From the NCBI RefSeq assembly GCF_000196675.2, contig NC_015312.1:1364001-1428000 (forward strand): 64,000 nucleotides of DNA, in the 5' to 3' direction. Positions 16,428 through 24,262 of the stretch are shown here, piece after piece; position 1 is the first letter of the stretch; each line of letters starts with the position of its first letter. The stretch comes from Pseudonocardia benzenivorans CB1190. GTDB taxonomy: Bacteria > Actinomycetota > Actinomycetes > Mycobacteriales > Pseudonocardiaceae. The position numbers and the translations under genes are program-made. Below the pieces are notes generated by a model that had not been told where the DNA came from, did not search any database, and worked only from the letters and a program-made list of their open reading frames with translations.

Positions 16428-17243
16428 TCAAGCAGCAAGAGGGTCGACTCGCTTCGTATTCCGCAGGACGCTGGTCAGCTGCTGACCGCCTTCAGCCCGC
16501 GCCTGGAACTCGGAGCGCACGGCCTTGACAAGCTGTCGTGCCTGAGCCGCGCCTATACCCAGCCGAGCACGAAGCGTGTCTGCCGAAATCGGCTTCTGGT
16601 GAGCGGCACGATGCGCCGCGTCCTCTCCTCGCGCCAACTCCAGGAGCTTCTCCGGCGAGCGCTTCGGCGACGTCGAGCGAGGCCCGTCCTTTGGGCCTGC
16701 CTCGTCCTGGTCGATCTCGCGGCCCACGGCGCTGGGCGTCGCATGTTCCCGCGCCGGCACCTCCGCCTGCTCTTCAGCAACCGCGCTGCGCTTGGCCGTC
16801 GAGGAACTGCATTCACCGATCGCCTGCAGGAAGCCGGGGCCCACTTCGGCCCAGCCGATCAGGAGAAGCGGCCCGACGGCGTCGAAGGCTGCTTTTCCGT
16901 ACTCACCTGCCACCACTGGGTCGGCCACGTTCAACGCCAACGTGACCACGCTGGCGAAGACCAGGAGCCGACGAGCTGGCCGCAGTATGTCCGTCGACGC
17001 GCCAGCGAGCGCCAGATGCCGAGTACCCAGCAGCAGACCAAGGATCGACAGATCGACCGCAGGTGCGACGAGGGGAGCGACCCAGACTGGCACGCCAAGC
17101 CGGAGCGCGAGGTTGAGGACGTTGCCGAAGCCGAAGAGGAAGGTGAGGCCGACGACAACGCCCATGATCACTGTGACGGTCCGAACGACGGTAGCGCCGT
17201 TCGAAGCTGATCGAGCTGACAAATTCGCTGCGGGCTTGGTCAT
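16428..17243 (-). CDS. DUF2637-like membrane protein with C-terminal DNA-binding region (mobile-element type)
   Basis: This 271-residue protein has about four N-terminal membrane helices ([16 protein letters not shown], then [15 protein letters not shown]) and a charged C-terminal half ending in a helix-turn-helix-like stretch ([21 protein letters not shown]). The layout is that of DUF2637/spread-type proteins of actinomycete plasmids and integrative elements. The start overlaps the stop of the HTH gene by ATGA. It marks this stretch as mobile-element derived. Confidence 0.7.
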   Translation of the reverse strand: MTKPAANLSARSASNGATVVRTVTVIMGVVVGLTFLFGFGNVLNLALRLGVPVWVAPLVAPAVDLSILGLLLGTRHLALAGASTDILRPARRLLVFASVVTLALNVADPVVAGEYGKAAFDAVGPLLLIGWAEVGPGFLQAIGECSSSTAKRSAVAEEQAEVPAREHATPSAVGREIDQDEAGPKDGPRSTSPKRSPEKLLELARGEDAAHRAAHQKPISADTLRARLGIGAAQARQLVKAVRSEFQARAEGGQQLTSVLRNTKRVDPLAA

Positions 17244-17809
17244 CGAGGGTCACCTGCTTCGACGCGCGGGCGCCCGTGGGTGTCTCGGGTGGGGATGCCG
17301 CGTTCGCGCAGTTTGTTCAGCACGGTGGTGTGGTTGACGCCGAGGTGGTCGCCGACTCGCGCGAGGGACCAGCCGAGGTTGTAGAGGTGGATGGCGTCGT
17401 CGACCTGCTTGGGCGTGAGGCCGCGGCGGCGCATCGGCACGCCGTGCCGGTGGAGAATGTTGCTGACCGTTCGCCGTTCGATGTCGAACCGGTCGCCGAG
17501 TTCGTACACCGTCGCGCCGGACTGGTAGGCGGCGATCAGTTGCTCGACTTGCTCGGCACAGAGTTGCCGGGCACGGCCGGGGCGATCCCGCTTGATCGAC
17601 GGCGGCTCGGGTGTATCGAGGCTGGGAAGCTTCTCGCGGAGCTCTTCCAGGGCCCTGACCTGGACTTTTGTGTTCGAGTAAGGTCCCCTAACCTCCACCC
17701 TTTTGATCAGGCCCTTCTTGGTCTGGGTGTCCTCCTCAAGTGGTGATCTTGCCGCTTGACAGATCTCCTTGGTTGTCTTTGCAGACTGGATCAGCTCTGA
17801 CGCTGTCAT
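17240..17809 (-). CDS. Double helix-turn-helix (resolvase-type) DNA-binding protein
   Basis: The 189-residue product contains two consecutive HTH units: first around [23 protein letters not shown], split here by its turn at ELGDRF, and then [22 protein letters not shown]. These resemble the DNA-binding ends of resolvase/invertase recombinases, but no catalytic domain is present. I place the start at ATG 17809; the longer frame to 18253 has poor codon use. It is coupled to the DUF2637 gene by ATGA. Confidence 0.6.
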   Translation of the reverse strand: MTASELIQSAKTTKEICQAARSPLEEDTQTKKGLIKRVEVRGPYSNTKVQVRALEELREKLPSLDTPEPPSIKRDRPGRARQLCAEQVEQLIAAYQSGATVYELGDRFDIERRTVSNILHRHGVPMRRRGLTPKQVDDAIHLYNLGWSLARVGDHLGVNHTTVLNKLRERGIPTRDTHGRPRVEAGDPR

Positions 17810-18313
17810 GCATCCCCCGCGCCGAAGAGCCTGCTCGGTTCCTTGCATGGCCGCCGAGCGAGTGGCGAGCGCTAGCTCGGGTCGTTCGGCGATCAGCGGG
17901 AAACACTTGCTGTTCATTTGCAGGTAGCCGCGAAGAGGATCCGACAGCAGGGCCGGCGGCGGCCAGGAGATCGTCGTGCCGCGCGTAGAGGGTCTTCCTG
18001 AGCAGAGGCTCATGGTGCCATGCGGTTTCGCAGCTCGTGCAGTCGCCGGATGGGATCGTCCACGGCGGGCGATCGATTCCGGGCCGGGCTGCGGTGTGGA
18101 GCCGTGGGATCCAGAGGTCGTCGTCACATCGCCGCGACGGGCGTCGTTCACCGCGGTGTCGAAGAGTCGGCGCGCGGTCGCCTTGGCGTCGTAGCGTCTG
18201 CCGTTCGCGGCCTTCCTGAACTGTGGCGGGAAGTGGCGGCCGGGCTCGAACACCCAGTGCGGGCGTCCCTGCGGATCACCACTGGTCAGAGCGCGGTCGT
18301 AGCGTTGCGAAGG
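17810..18313. other. Stretch without a convincing gene
   Basis: Open frames exist on both strands (for example minus-strand to 18253 and plus-strand from 18020), but third codon positions are much less GC-rich than in neighbouring genes and the translations are Arg/Ser-rich without motifs. I read it as worn mobile-element DNA. Confidence 0.5.
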
Positions 18314-18709
18314 GTGACCTCCAGGTGGCCCAGGTCGTGGCGGAGGCCTGAGGAGACCGCTACTTCAAACCTTGGATCGTACTCGCCCATCGGCGGCATT
18401 TCGGACCTCGATGCTGGCCGTCGGGCTCGTGCTCGGAAATTGAGAATGCATGTACTTAAGCGAGACGGTTTCCGATGTGTAATTTGCGGCAGGCGACCGA
18501 GGGGTCACGAGGATATCGAACTTCATGTCCACCACGTGCTTCCATGGCGCTTCTTCGATCCAACGGCGGAGTGGAATCTTGCCACGCTTTGCGGAACATG
18601 CCATAAGGGTCTGGATCGGATTACGAGTGCGAGGTTCGAGAACTCGCTGGGCTGCCGGGGACGGTCCATCCCTGTGAGCGGCACCCGCCCACATTTCGCA
18701 ACAGGATAG
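18314..18709 (+). CDS. HNH endonuclease (start unresolved, possibly truncated)
   Basis: An HNH nuclease domain is clear between about 18440 and 18620: FRCVICG, then HVHHVLPW, then [10 protein letters not shown], giving the two zinc CxxC pairs and the catalytic HH. The GC content drops visibly here relative to the genes around. GTG 18314 is the nearest in-frame start leaving room for the domain; ATG 18446 or a start at 18020 are alternatives. No ribosome site is convincing. It may be a remnant of the mobile element. Confidence 0.55.
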   Translation: MTSRWPRSWRRPEETATSNLGSYSPIGGISDLDAGRRARARKLRMHVLKRDGFRCVICGRRPRGHEDIELHVHHVLPWRFFDPTAEWNLATLCGTCHKGLDRITSARFENSLGCRGRSIPVSGTRPHFATG

Positions 18710-19014
18710 ACATAGCGTCGCTAACTGACAACTTCCTGTTCTTGTCTGGCGAGGTTGCCGAATTCAATTGTTGAGAAATGCCCTCGCCGGGCGGGTAGGC
18801 CTCCGGGATGGCACTGGCAGGGCGCGGGGGAGTGGCCGCTGTGGTGCACATCTGGGGCACATCGGCGCTGGAACAGCCCGACACCCGCTGACGCGGCGTG
18901 GCAGTGGTTGGGCTGGTGATCGTGGGCGCCGACGTGGACGCGCAGGCAGCGATCACGCCTGGTTCGATTCAGGAGAGCGAGGCCCAACCTGTGCGGCCAG
19001 CCCTTCCCGCCATG
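18710..19014. other. Intergenic stretch before the toxin-antitoxin pair
   Basis: No supported gene is seen. The first part continues the lower-GC composition of the HNH region and the rest returns to high GC. The frames here are short or are antisense to the toxin gene. Confidence 0.5.
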
Positions 19015-19030
19015 TATAGCGTGAGCTAAA
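19015..19030. promoter_or_regulatory. Candidate operator/promoter of the toxin-antitoxin pair
   Basis: An inverted repeat TAGC-GTGA-GCTA at 19017-19028 lies 20 bases before the toxin start. HigA-type antitoxins bind short TAGC/GCTA-like repeats over their own promoter, so autoregulation here is plausible. Confidence 0.45.
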
Positions 19031-19047
19031 CTCGTCGCGGAGGTCGC

Positions 19048-19422
19048 ATGTGGGAGATCTACCTGACCGACGAGGTGCACGAGTGGCTCGACGAGCTTCT
19101 CCGCGGCGACGAGGACACTCACTATCAGGTGGTCTCTGCGATCGAGGCTCTCGCGGAGGGTGGGCCGAACCTGGGGCGTCCGTTGGTCGACCGGATCAAG
19201 GGCTCGTCCGTGCACAACTTGAAGGAGCTGCGTCCGGGGTCGGCGGGGAGCAGTGAGGTGCGGATCTTGTTCGCGTTCGACCCGTGGCGCAGCTCGGTCC
19301 TGTTGGTCGCGGGGGACAAGGCCGGGCGCTGGACGGAGTGGTACCGGCAGGCGATCCCGCGGGCCGAGCAGCTCTACGAGACGTACGTAAAGGAACGCGC
19401 AGCCGAGGAGGGCAGGTCATGA
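19048..19422 (+). CDS. higB: HigB/RelE-type toxin (phage Gp49-like)
   Basis: This 124-residue protein has the RelE/HigB mRNA-interferase layout: N-terminal helices (VHEWLDEL), the central GRPLVDRIKGS, the strand pair around HNLKELRP and SEVRILFAFDP, and the C-terminal YRQAIPRAEQLYETYV helix. Family toxins cut ribosome-bound mRNA. GGAGG precedes the ATG. The stop overlaps the antitoxin start by ATGA; toxin-first order is typical of higBA. Confidence 0.85.
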   Translation: MWEIYLTDEVHEWLDELLRGDEDTHYQVVSAIEALAEGGPNLGRPLVDRIKGSSVHNLKELRPGSAGSSEVRILFAFDPWRSSVLLVAGDKAGRWTEWYRQAIPRAEQLYETYVKERAAEEGRS

Positions 19423-19727
19423 GCACCGTTCGATGGTCAGAGATCCGGGGCGAGCATGTCGCGGCTGCGGGGGAGGAGCGGGTCGAGCAGGGCAAGACTC
19501 GGCTGCTCGGTCAGGTGCGGGCACATCGGCTGGCCGAGACGCGCAAGCGCCGCGGGCTGACCCAGCGCCAGGTGGCACAGGCGATGGGTGTGACGGTCGG
19601 GCGAGTGAGCCAGATTGAGAACGGCGAGCTGGCCGGGATCGACGTGCTCGACCGCTACGTGCACGCGCTCGGCGGGCACTTGCAGATCGTGGCGAACTTC
19701 GGTGACGAGCAGATCAAGGTAGGCTGA
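19419..19727 (+). CDS. higA: HigA-type XRE-family antitoxin
   Basis: This 102-residue protein has an XRE helix-turn-helix (RRGLTQRQVAQAMGVTVGRVSQIE) preceded by a helix that would bind the toxin. It would neutralise HigB and repress the operon. It starts within the toxin stop (ATGA), giving coupled translation. TA pairs of this kind often stabilise mobile elements, which agrees with the nearby attachment-site remnant. Confidence 0.85.
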   Translation: MSTVRWSEIRGEHVAAAGEERVEQGKTRLLGQVRAHRLAETRKRRGLTQRQVAQAMGVTVGRVSQIENGELAGIDVLDRYVHALGGHLQIVANFGDEQIKVG

Positions 19728-20108
19728 GCCACTCGCCGACGTGGCTGCCGGGCATGGTGAGTGACTATCTGAGTGACAACGACTGCGCCGGACGGTGAAT
19801 TGAGGCGGACACCGGCGGACGGATCGGCCTGCGGGAACGGCTCGGAAACGCAGGCCGAAATGGCGCCGGGAGTGCCTGGCAGTCAAGGGGTCAGGGTTCG
19901 AATCCCCTCGGCTCCACCCTGACCAGGCGGATTCCCCGCTGATGAAGATCGGGACCGGTGGCAGGGCCACGGCCTCGATCCATCTTCCGACAGTGCACCG
20001 GCAGACGTACCGATGCGGTGCTCGGCGCGAGGTTCCCCCGGTCGGCGAGGCCGACGCTCCGCCGCGAGCGCCGGCCCCGTCGACCGATGATCCGGTGTCC
20101 GCGATGGA
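19728..20108. other. Intergenic junction between mobile element and catabolic region
   Basis: No gene is supported here. The stretch holds the tRNA-like 3' end at 19881-19918. Frames on both strands are short or are the familiar antisense translation of a tRNA end (GDSNPDP). Confidence 0.6.
19881..19918 (+). repeat. tRNA-like 3' end: probable attachment-site remnant of an integrated element
   Basis: The sequence contains the T-loop word GGTTCGAAT followed by CCCCT, then an acceptor-like CGGCTCCACC. Only the 3' part of a tRNA or tmRNA is present: no D-arm, anticodon arm or 5' acceptor strand fits upstream. The T-stem is imperfect (CAGGG against CCCCT). Such 3' ends are duplicated when elements integrate into tRNA genes, so this likely marks the right border of the element. 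The other copy is outside the window. Confidence 0.6.
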
Positions 20109-20462
20109 TCATCCGCCGGTCCAGACCTTGCCCTGGATCAGCACGCCGTTGTGGATGAGGAACCCGCGGACGATGTTGGCGGTCACCACCGCGTCCTTGC
20201 CGGTCCACCCCTGCTCGGAGACGAACACGTCGATCCACTCGTTGACGGTGACGCGACGTTTCACGCTCACGAACCGCTCGCCGGTCGCCCGCCGGCGCAG
20301 GAAACAGAACGCGACGAGCTCGTCCGGGGACTTCCCCGTGTGCCGGCAGAACCCGTCCAGGACGTCGAGGTAGTGCTCCTGCATCTCGGGAGGGCGGCGG
20401 TGGTGTCCCGCGCTGCTGAACCACCGCCGCACCGGGTCCGTGGCCCGCAGGGCCTCGGTCAC
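20109..20462 (-). CDS. Hypothetical 117-residue protein coupled to a nitroreductase
   Basis: This protein starts at a GTG that overlaps the nitroreductase stop (GTGA) and is the last gene of the ligase-thiolase-nitroreductase operon. Its helical pattern (YLDVLDGFCRHTGKSPDELV, then VNEWIDVFVSEQGW) resembles a small SAM-like or recombinase core-binding fold, but no catalytic recombinase domain is present. Function is unknown; the operon position suggests a role with the catabolic enzymes. Confidence 0.6.
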   Translation of the reverse strand: MTEALRATDPVRRWFSSAGHHRRPPEMQEHYLDVLDGFCRHTGKSPDELVAFCFLRRRATGERFVSVKRRVTVNEWIDVFVSEQGWTGKDAVVTANIVRGFLIHNGVLIQGKVWTGG

Positions 20463-21241
20463 AGCGGGAGGCCGAAACGCTCGGCCAGCGCCTGAACCTC
20501 CCTGGCACGGGCCTCGGCGTCCATCGGCTCCTGGATCATCCCCTCCTTCTTCAGCCGCTCGGTCACCTCGGGGATCTCCTCCCAGCGTGTGCCGTACCGC
20601 CCGCGGTGGTAGCTCTCCGACAGCGGTCGACGGGGCCGCTGGCCGCCCGCCAGACGGTCCTCGGCCGGGTAGCCGACCAGCAGCATCCACATCGGCAGCC
20701 AGGTGTCGGGCACCCCCAGTGCCTCCTTGGCCACCGCCGAGTTGAAGGCGTGCAGGCCCACGCCGAGGCCCTCGTCGACGCCGGCGAGCATCGCCTGCGC
20801 GATGGCGAGCCCGCACTCGACCGAGACCGCCCAGATGCTGGCCGTCGTGTCCTTGGACAGTGGCTCGACGACCTGGGCGTAGGCGACCTCGTCGACGTAG
20901 GCGTGCGACCAGCCGTGGGTCACCGGCAGCGCCCCGAGGTCGGTCAGCTCCTTGAGGCGGTCCTGGGCACCCTCGGCGAAGGTCAGGTCGCCGTACCAGA
21001 AGATCGCGACGGGGGCGAGGTCCAGCTGCACGGTCGTGGTGGGCGTCTTGAGCTGCTCGCGCACGTCGTCGGAGAGCTCGTCGCGGTAGCACACGATCGC
21101 CTTGATGAAGTCGGCGTTGACAGCGCGGGAGGCACGGTTCGCCGCCTCCAGCATGACCTGGATCTTCTCGGGTTCGACCGGCTCGTTGGGTTCGAAGAAC
21201 CGGATGGTGCGCCGATCGCCGACGACCTGCTTGAACTCCAT
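20459..21241 (-). CDS. Nitroreductase-family flavoprotein
   Basis: This 260-residue protein resembles FMN-dependent nitroreductases: N-terminal DRRTIRFFEPNEPV, ANRASRAVNADF, and the late GLGVGLHAFNS region. These enzymes reduce nitro groups, quinones or enoates with NAD(P)H. It follows the thiolase by 40 bases. In this operon it probably acts on the same carbon skeleton as the ligase and thiolase. A second nitroreductase is encoded at 60803. Confidence 0.85.
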   Translation of the reverse strand: MEFKQVVGDRRTIRFFEPNEPVEPEKIQVMLEAANRASRAVNADFIKAIVCYRDELSDDVREQLKTPTTTVQLDLAPVAIFWYGDLTFAEGAQDRLKELTDLGALPVTHGWSHAYVDEVAYAQVVEPLSKDTTASIWAVSVECGLAIAQAMLAGVDEGLGVGLHAFNSAVAKEALGVPDTWLPMWMLLVGYPAEDRLAGGQRPRRPLSESYHRGRYGTRWEEIPEVTERLKKEGMIQEPMDAEARAREVQALAERFGLPL

Positions 21242-21281
21242 GACTCGTCCTCTCCTCCGTGCCGGATCGAGCTCCCCGGCC

Positions 21282-22508
21282 CTACACCGACAGCACCGTC
21301 ACCACCATCGCGGCGGCGTCCGCACCGAGGAACCCGCCCCCGTTCTCGGCCAGCGCCACCCGGGCACCGGGCACCTGCCGTTGCCCACACCGGTCCCGGA
21401 GCTGGTCGGCGAGCTCGACGAGCTGGGCCGCTCCCGTCGCTCCGATCGGATGGCCCTTCGACAGCAGCCCCCCACTGGGGTTGACCACCCGACGACCGCC
21501 CAGGCGGGTCTCGCCGGAGCGCAGCAGCGCCGCACCCTCACCGGGTCCGCACAGGCCGAGCTCCTCGTAGGTGATCAACTCCGCCGGTGCCGCGGCGTCG
21601 TGCAGCTCCACGACGTCGAGATCCTGTGGGCCGACCCCGGCGCGGTCGTAGGCCCGGGCCGCGGCGCGCTCGACGGCCCCGGGCTCGTCCGCCGACCGGT
21701 CCGTGCCCGACACCAGCTCGCAGCTGCGCACCCGCACCGGTCGGACGCCCAGCCGTCGGGCCCGCTCGGCCGAGCACACCACGACCGCGGCCGCACCGTC
21801 CCCGATCGGGGAGCACATCAGCAGGGTCAGCGGGTCGGACACGACCCGGGCGGCCAGGACCTCCTCAGCGGTGACGGGCGAGCGGTACTGCGCCTTCGGG
21901 TTGAGCGCGGCGTGCTCGTGGCTCTTGACCGCCACCTCGGCGAAGTCCTCCGCCGTCGCTCCGGTGGCCCGCATGTAGGCGCGGGTGTTGGCCGCGTAGA
22001 CGTCCATGAAGAAGGAGCGCTTCGCGCCGTCGTCCTCGGCCTCCTCGGGCAGTGGCGAGCCGGCGGACCCGCCGCGCGTCCACCGCTTGAGGTCGTCGAG
22101 CTGGAGGAGGTCGACGGCCGTGCCGATCGCGGCGAACGAACGCGCCTTGTCCTCGTGGGTCATCTTCTCCGCGCCGACGGCCAGCGCCACGTCCACTGAT
22201 CCGGACGCGACGGCGCCCACCGCGAGGTGGAAGGCGGTGGACGCGGACGCGCAGGCGTTCTCGACGTTGACCATCGGGACCCCGAGCAGCCCGGTGTGCC
22301 GCAGCGCGACCTGGCCGCGGATCATCTCCTGGCCGGTGATGATCCCGGCGACGGCGTTGGAGAAGAACACCATGCCGACGTCGGCCGCGGTCAGCCCGGC
22401 GTCCGCCAGCGCGTCGGCCACCGCCTCCTCGGCCAGCGAGCGGACCGTGCTGTCCGGGAACTTCCCGAACCGCGTCATCGCCGTCCCGACGATGTCGACC
22501 TCGGTCAT
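21282..22508 (-). CDS. Thiolase-family protein (SCP-x/lipid-transfer type)
   Basis: This 408-residue protein cleaves 3-ketoacyl-CoA or catalyses the reverse condensation. The acyl-accepting Cys86 is in NACASAS, the active His motifs HDAAA and GHPIGATG are present. The second catalytic Cys seen in canonical thiolases is missing, with AENGGG in its place, as in the SCP-x/lipid-transfer subgroup. It lies between the acyl-CoA ligase (22-base gap) and the nitroreductase, consistent with chain shortening of an activated acid. Confidence 0.88.
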   Translation of the reverse strand: MTEVDIVGTAMTRFGKFPDSTVRSLAEEAVADALADAGLTAADVGMVFFSNAVAGIITGQEMIRGQVALRHTGLLGVPMVNVENACASASTAFHLAVGAVASGSVDVALAVGAEKMTHEDKARSFAAIGTAVDLLQLDDLKRWTRGGSAGSPLPEEAEDDGAKRSFFMDVYAANTRAYMRATGATAEDFAEVAVKSHEHAALNPKAQYRSPVTAEEVLAARVVSDPLTLLMCSPIGDGAAAVVVCSAERARRLGVRPVRVRSCELVSGTDRSADEPGAVERAAARAYDRAGVGPQDLDVVELHDAAAPAELITYEELGLCGPGEGAALLRSGETRLGGRRVVNPSGGLLSKGHPIGATGAAQLVELADQLRDRCGQRQVPGARVALAENGGGFLGADAAAMVVTVLSV

Positions 22509-22530
22509 CCGGAACTCCGTCCTGCGCGTG

Positions 22531-24096
22531 CTACGAACGTTGCAGCTGGTAACCCGCCTGCTCGCGGTCCCAGGTCGTCGGGGTGACGCCCCGGGCCCGC
22601 AGCGCGGCGTACTGGTTGCGCTCGGTGGCGGTCTTGGGGAGCTCGTCCAGGAACTCCACGTACCGCGGGATCGCGTGCCGAGCCATCCGGCCGACGCAGA
22701 AGTCGAGGATGTCCGCGGGCGTCACGGACGCGTCCGGCCGCGGCACGACGCAGACCTTGACCTCGTGCTCCCCGAGCTCGGACGCCACCGGGTGGGCGGC
22801 GCTCTCCAGCACTCCCGGATGGGCGTTGACCACGGTCTCGATCTCCCAGGCGGAGATGTTCTCGCCGAGCCTGCGCATCGACTCCGTCTTGCGGCCCCGG
22901 TAGTAGAAGAACCCGTCCCCGTCGTACTCCGCGAGGTCGCCCGAGTGGAACCAGCCGTTGCGATACGCCTCGTCGGTCACCTCCGGCAGCTTGTGGTAGG
23001 TCGTCATCCGACCCTTGGGGTGCCGGAAGACCAGCTCGCCGGTGGTCCCCGGGCCGACGGGTCGGTCGTCGTCGTCGACCACGCGGAACTCGACGCCGGA
23101 CACCCCCGAGCGGCCCATGGACCCGACCCGGCCCGCGTCGTTGAGCAGGATGCCCGGCGAGTCGACCATGCCGAACCACTCGATGATCCGGACCCCGAAC
23201 CGCTCCTCGAACTCCCGCCACCGGTCGGGCGGACAGCCCGCGGACAGCAGGACGCGCACGGGGTTGTCCCGGTCGTCGGGCCGTGGGGGCTGCTTGAGCA
23301 GGATCGAGATCATCCCGCCGAGGGTGTTGAACTCCGCGGCGTCGTAGCGGCGGAGGTCGTCGAAGAACCGTGAGGCGGTGAACCTCGGAGCCAGCGCGAG
23401 CCGGGCGTCGATGAAGATCGAGCCGAGCATCGACACCAGCAGCGCGTTGCCGTGGAACAGCGGGAGCCCCGTGTACATCGTCTCGCCGGGCCGAACACCG
23501 GACGCCTCCAGCAGCGTGGTGATCGGGCTGAGGTCGTAGTTGGTCGCCACGACGCCCTTGGGCGGCCCGGTCGTTCCCGACGTGTACATCATGCCCACGC
23601 CACCGGTCGGCTCCGCGAGCTCGACGTCCGGCTCTCGGTCGGCGCCGGCGAGCAGCCGCTCGACGTCCCAGTCCACCTCGCCGCCCACCTGGCCACCGTG
23701 GACGACGAGATGGCGCAGGGCAGGCAGGTCGGAGCGGACGGCGAGCACGGCATCGCGCAGGTCCTCGTCGAAGACGACGGCGGTGGCGTCGGAGTCGGCG
23801 AGGATGTGGGCGAGGGTCGCTCCGCGCTGGGAGATGTTGACCGGCACCGACGAGGCACCGATCAGCAGGACCCCGAGGTGGACCCAGATGAAGTCGGGGT
23901 GGTTCGCCATCATGATCGCCACCCGCTCGCCGGGCCGCACCCCGAGTTCGAGCAGCCCGTTCGCGGCGCGTTGCGCGAGGGACAGCACGTCGCGCCAGGG
24001 GACCTCCTCGTCCCGCCACTTCAGCCAGGTGTCGTCCGGATGGTCGGCGACCCGCGAGCGGATCAGCTGTTCGACGGCTCCCTGCGCCCGGGCCAT
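22531..24096 (-). CDS. AMP-forming acyl-CoA synthetase (ligase)
   Basis: This 521-residue enzyme of the ANL superfamily activates a carboxylic acid to its CoA thioester through an acyl-adenylate. The ATP-binding motif YTSGTTGPPKG is at residues 171-181, and a later GWFHSGDLAEYD and RGRKTESMRRLGENIS carry the hinge. The usual catalytic Lys near the end lies in LPKTATERNQY. The ATG at 24096 follows GAGGAGG. First gene of a four-gene minus-strand operon, divergent from a PucR-type activator. It resembles CaiC-like ligases. Confidence 0.9.
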   Translation of the reverse strand: MARAQGAVEQLIRSRVADHPDDTWLKWRDEEVPWRDVLSLAQRAANGLLELGVRPGERVAIMMANHPDFIWVHLGVLLIGASSVPVNISQRGATLAHILADSDATAVVFDEDLRDAVLAVRSDLPALRHLVVHGGQVGGEVDWDVERLLAGADREPDVELAEPTGGVGMMYTSGTTGPPKGVVATNYDLSPITTLLEASGVRPGETMYTGLPLFHGNALLVSMLGSIFIDARLALAPRFTASRFFDDLRRYDAAEFNTLGGMISILLKQPPRPDDRDNPVRVLLSAGCPPDRWREFEERFGVRIIEWFGMVDSPGILLNDAGRVGSMGRSGVSGVEFRVVDDDDRPVGPGTTGELVFRHPKGRMTTYHKLPEVTDEAYRNGWFHSGDLAEYDGDGFFYYRGRKTESMRRLGENISAWEIETVVNAHPGVLESAAHPVASELGEHEVKVCVVPRPDASVTPADILDFCVGRMARHAIPRYVEFLDELPKTATERNQYAALRARGVTPTTWDREQAGYQLQRS

Positions 24097-24177
24097 CGCT
24101 GCCTCCTCACGAGCCACGGTCCCGTCCTGCGACCGTGTCACGGGTCACAGGGCAGGGCAATGTGCGCCCCTGCCGAA

Positions 24178-24199
24178 CCTGCCACCGTTCGTTGGCAGG
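24178..24199. promoter_or_regulatory. Inverted repeat in the ligase/PucR divergent promoter region
   Basis: CCTGCCA and TGGCAGG form a perfect 7-bp inverted repeat around 8 bases, within the 166 bases between the divergent genes. It is a candidate binding site for the PucR-type regulator. The regulator itself seems leaderless: TATCGT at 24251-24256 is the right distance before its GTG. Confidence 0.45.
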
Positions 24200-24262
24200 A
24201 CCGCACACACGCACGCTCCGGCACCGGTACCACCGGACGCGCGACCGGCCTATCGTGAATCC

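Noticed and set aside
17810..18253. N-terminal 148 residues of the double-HTH protein frame
   Set aside because: Codon use is poor and the sequence is low in structure; ATG 17809 gives a compact protein that holds all recognisable parts.
19881..19918. A complete tRNA or tmRNA gene
   Set aside because: Only the T-loop and 3' acceptor side can be found; no D-arm, anticodon arm or 5' acceptor strand fits upstream and the T-stem is mismatched.
19437..19970. Minus-strand frame containing GDSNPDPLTARHS as a protein
   Set aside because: This is the familiar artefact of translating a tRNA 3' end in reverse, and it overlaps the antitoxin gene.
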